NCBI GenBank assembly: GCA_038240875.1
Contig: JBBRGG010000223.1
Span: 1-5,556, forward strand
Source of the DNA: JBBRGG01 sp038240875
GTDB lineage: Bacteria > Planctomycetota > Phycisphaerae > Phycisphaerales > UBA1924
Direction: 5' to 3'
Length of the DNA stretch: 5,556 nt
The notes below the pieces were generated by a model. That model ran no database searches, was not told the origin of the DNA, and was given only the letters and a program-made list of their open reading frames with translations. The position numbers were made by a program, and so were the translations under genes. Shown in pieces: positions 4,552 to 5,556 of the stretch. Numbering within the stretch: position 1 is the first letter of the stretch; every line of letters begins with the position of its first letter.

Positions 4552-5556
4552 ATGCCTGCCAAAGCTCTCTCGCGCTCGAGCCTGCCCGCCAACAGGCCCA
4601 TGAGCAAACGAGTAATTCCACTCGCCATCGTGCCGCCTCTTGCCGCGTGGTTCGCCAAGCACGCGAGGCCCTTGCCCTGGCGAATCTTCAACCCAACCAC
4701 ACGCAACCGCGATGGCTACCACTCCCTCGTCAGCGAGATCATGCTTCAGCAAACACAGGTCTCGCGCGTGATTCCCGCGTTTAACGCCTTCATCGCCTTG
4801 TTTCCAACAGTTACCGATCTGGCAAACGCACAAGAAGACGCCGTTCTCGCCGCGTGGAAAGGCCTCGGCTATTACCGCCGCGCCCGAATGCTTCACGCAG
4901 CAAGTAAAGCCATCGTCGCCTTGCACGCGCACAACCCATGTGTTTCGCCAAGCGATCAATCAGGGCCACAAGATCAATCAGCCACACATATCCCACGCGA
5001 CGCAGCCGTGCTTCGCGAGCTGCCAGGCGTAGGCAGGTACACTGCTGGCGCCGTCGCCTCACTCGCCTTTGGACAATGCGAACCCATCGTCGATGCCAAC
5101 GTCGCTCGCGTCTTGGTCCGACTCGCAGGCATCTCTCTCACCCATGGCTCACCCGAAACGCTTGATTGGGCCTGGAAAAACGCCGAACCTCTAGCCAAGT
5201 CCGCCCACACCCAAGGTCTCGTTCGCCAATTCAACGAAGGCCTGATGGAATTAGGCGCAACCCTCTGCACGCCAGGCGTACCGAAATGCGACGCCTGCCC
5301 AATTGCCAAATGGTGCGAAGCCAAAGTACTAGGCATCCAAGAGTCAATCCCGCTTCCCAAACCCTCAACCAAGAAAAAAGCCGCAAAGCACTTTGTCGTC
5401 ATCATTCGTGATCACAAAGGCCGCGTCCTCATCGAGCAGCGTGGCGACAAGTCAACCTGGCCCGGGCTTTGGCAATTTACCACTCTTGAATTTCTCGAAG
5501 GCGATTCAGGAAATTTAAACTCTGCAAAGCCAACCAAGTTCGTGCGCACACTCGTG
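4552..5556 (+). CDS. mutY: A/G-specific adenine DNA glycosylase MutY (3' end outside window)
   Basis: MutY removes adenine mispaired with 8-oxoguanine and so prevents G:C to T:A mutations. Of the protein, 335 residues are visible. The helix-hairpin-helix glycosylase domain shows LPWR (41-44) and SEIMLQQTQV (61-70) with the catalytic Glu62 (4735-4737). GLGYYRRAR (104-112) follows, then LPGVGRYTAGA (157-167) with Tyr163 and PIVDANVARVL (178-188) with the catalytic Asp181 (5092-5094). The [4Fe-4S] cluster cysteines are 239, 246, 249 and 255 (5266-5316) in the family spacing C-x6-C-x2-C-x5-C. The NUDIX-like 8-oxoG-recognition domain starts near residue 279 (HFVVIIRDHKGRVLIEQR) and is cut by the window edge. 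An insertion of about 18 residues precedes the hairpin motif. ATG 4552, directly after the Nfu_N stop, is chosen as the start. ATG 4600 is an alternative that loses only a non-conserved 16-residue leader. Confidence 0.96.
   Translation, partial: MPAKALSRSSLPANRPMSKRVIPLAIVPPLAAWFAKHARPLPWRIFNPTTRNRDGYHSLVSEIMLQQTQVSRVIPAFNAFIALFPTVTDLANAQEDAVLAAWKGLGYYRRARMLHAASKAIVALHAHNPCVSPSDQSGPQDQSATHIPRDAAVLRELPGVGRYTAGAVASLAFGQCEPIVDANVARVLVRLAGISLTHGSPETLDWAWKNAEPLAKSAHTQGLVRQFNEGLMELGATLCTPGVPKCDACPIAKWCEAKVLGIQESIPLPKPSTKKKAAKHFVVIIRDHKGRVLIEQRGDKSTWPGLWQFTTLEFLEGDSGNLNSAKPTKFVRTLV
4954..4986 (+). repeat. Imperfect 18-bp tandem duplication inside mutY
   Basis: GATCAATCAG followed by GGCCACA (4954-4970) is repeated as GATCAATCAG followed by CCACA (4972-4986), an 18-bp period. 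It encodes DQSGPQ then DQSATH (residues 135-146). It falls within a segment longer than in E. coli MutY, just before the helix-hairpin-helix motif, and so accounts for part of that insertion. The reading frame is kept and the catalytic residues are unaffected. Confidence 0.75.

Overview
The window holds five protein-coding genes in about 5.6 kb. Two are cut by the window edges. The order is alaS (C-terminal part, +), then a ybbR/cdaR-like gene and a cdaA-type diadenylate cyclase gene (both on -), then a small Nfu/NifU N-terminal-domain gene and mutY (both on +, mutY cut at the right edge). Genes are moderately GC-rich with C-ending codons, intergenic stretches are AT-richer, and Shine-Dalgarno sites are mostly absent. 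A bacterium is certain. The style (weak SD signals, a free-standing Nfu_N protein next to mutY, a CdaA/YbbR pair) would fit Planctomycetota, perhaps Phycisphaerae, but this lineage call is an inference and not shown by the sequence.

Layout. Positions 1-1530 encode the editing domain, the coiled coil and the C-Ala domain of alanyl-tRNA synthetase. Positions 1531-1789 separate two convergent genes. They contain a degenerate TTTGCC-type tract with two exact 38-bp copies of a hairpin element set 81 bp apart, which probably act as terminators. Positions 1790-2836 (-) encode a single-pass membrane protein with YbbR-like repeats. Positions 2837-3109 form an AT-rich gap with a 14-bp tandem repeat and a possible leaderless promoter. 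Positions 3110-4150 (-) encode a three-helix membrane diadenylate cyclase. A 53-bp divergent intergenic region leads to the Nfu_N gene (4204-4548). MutY follows after 3 bp, in the same reading frame.

How the genes work together. CdaA and YbbR (CdaR) form the known membrane c-di-AMP synthase and regulator pair. The Nfu_N-mutY pair looks like an operon that places an iron-sulfur-related protein directly ahead of a [4Fe-4S] DNA glycosylase. AlaS is an unrelated housekeeping gene.

I see no defence system, CRISPR array, mobile element or RNA gene. The points most worth a second look are the cyclase active-site variant (D-L-A where D-G-A is expected), the duplicated hairpin element between the convergent genes, the QPNA minisatellite inside the Nfu_N gene, and the possible leaderless promoters.
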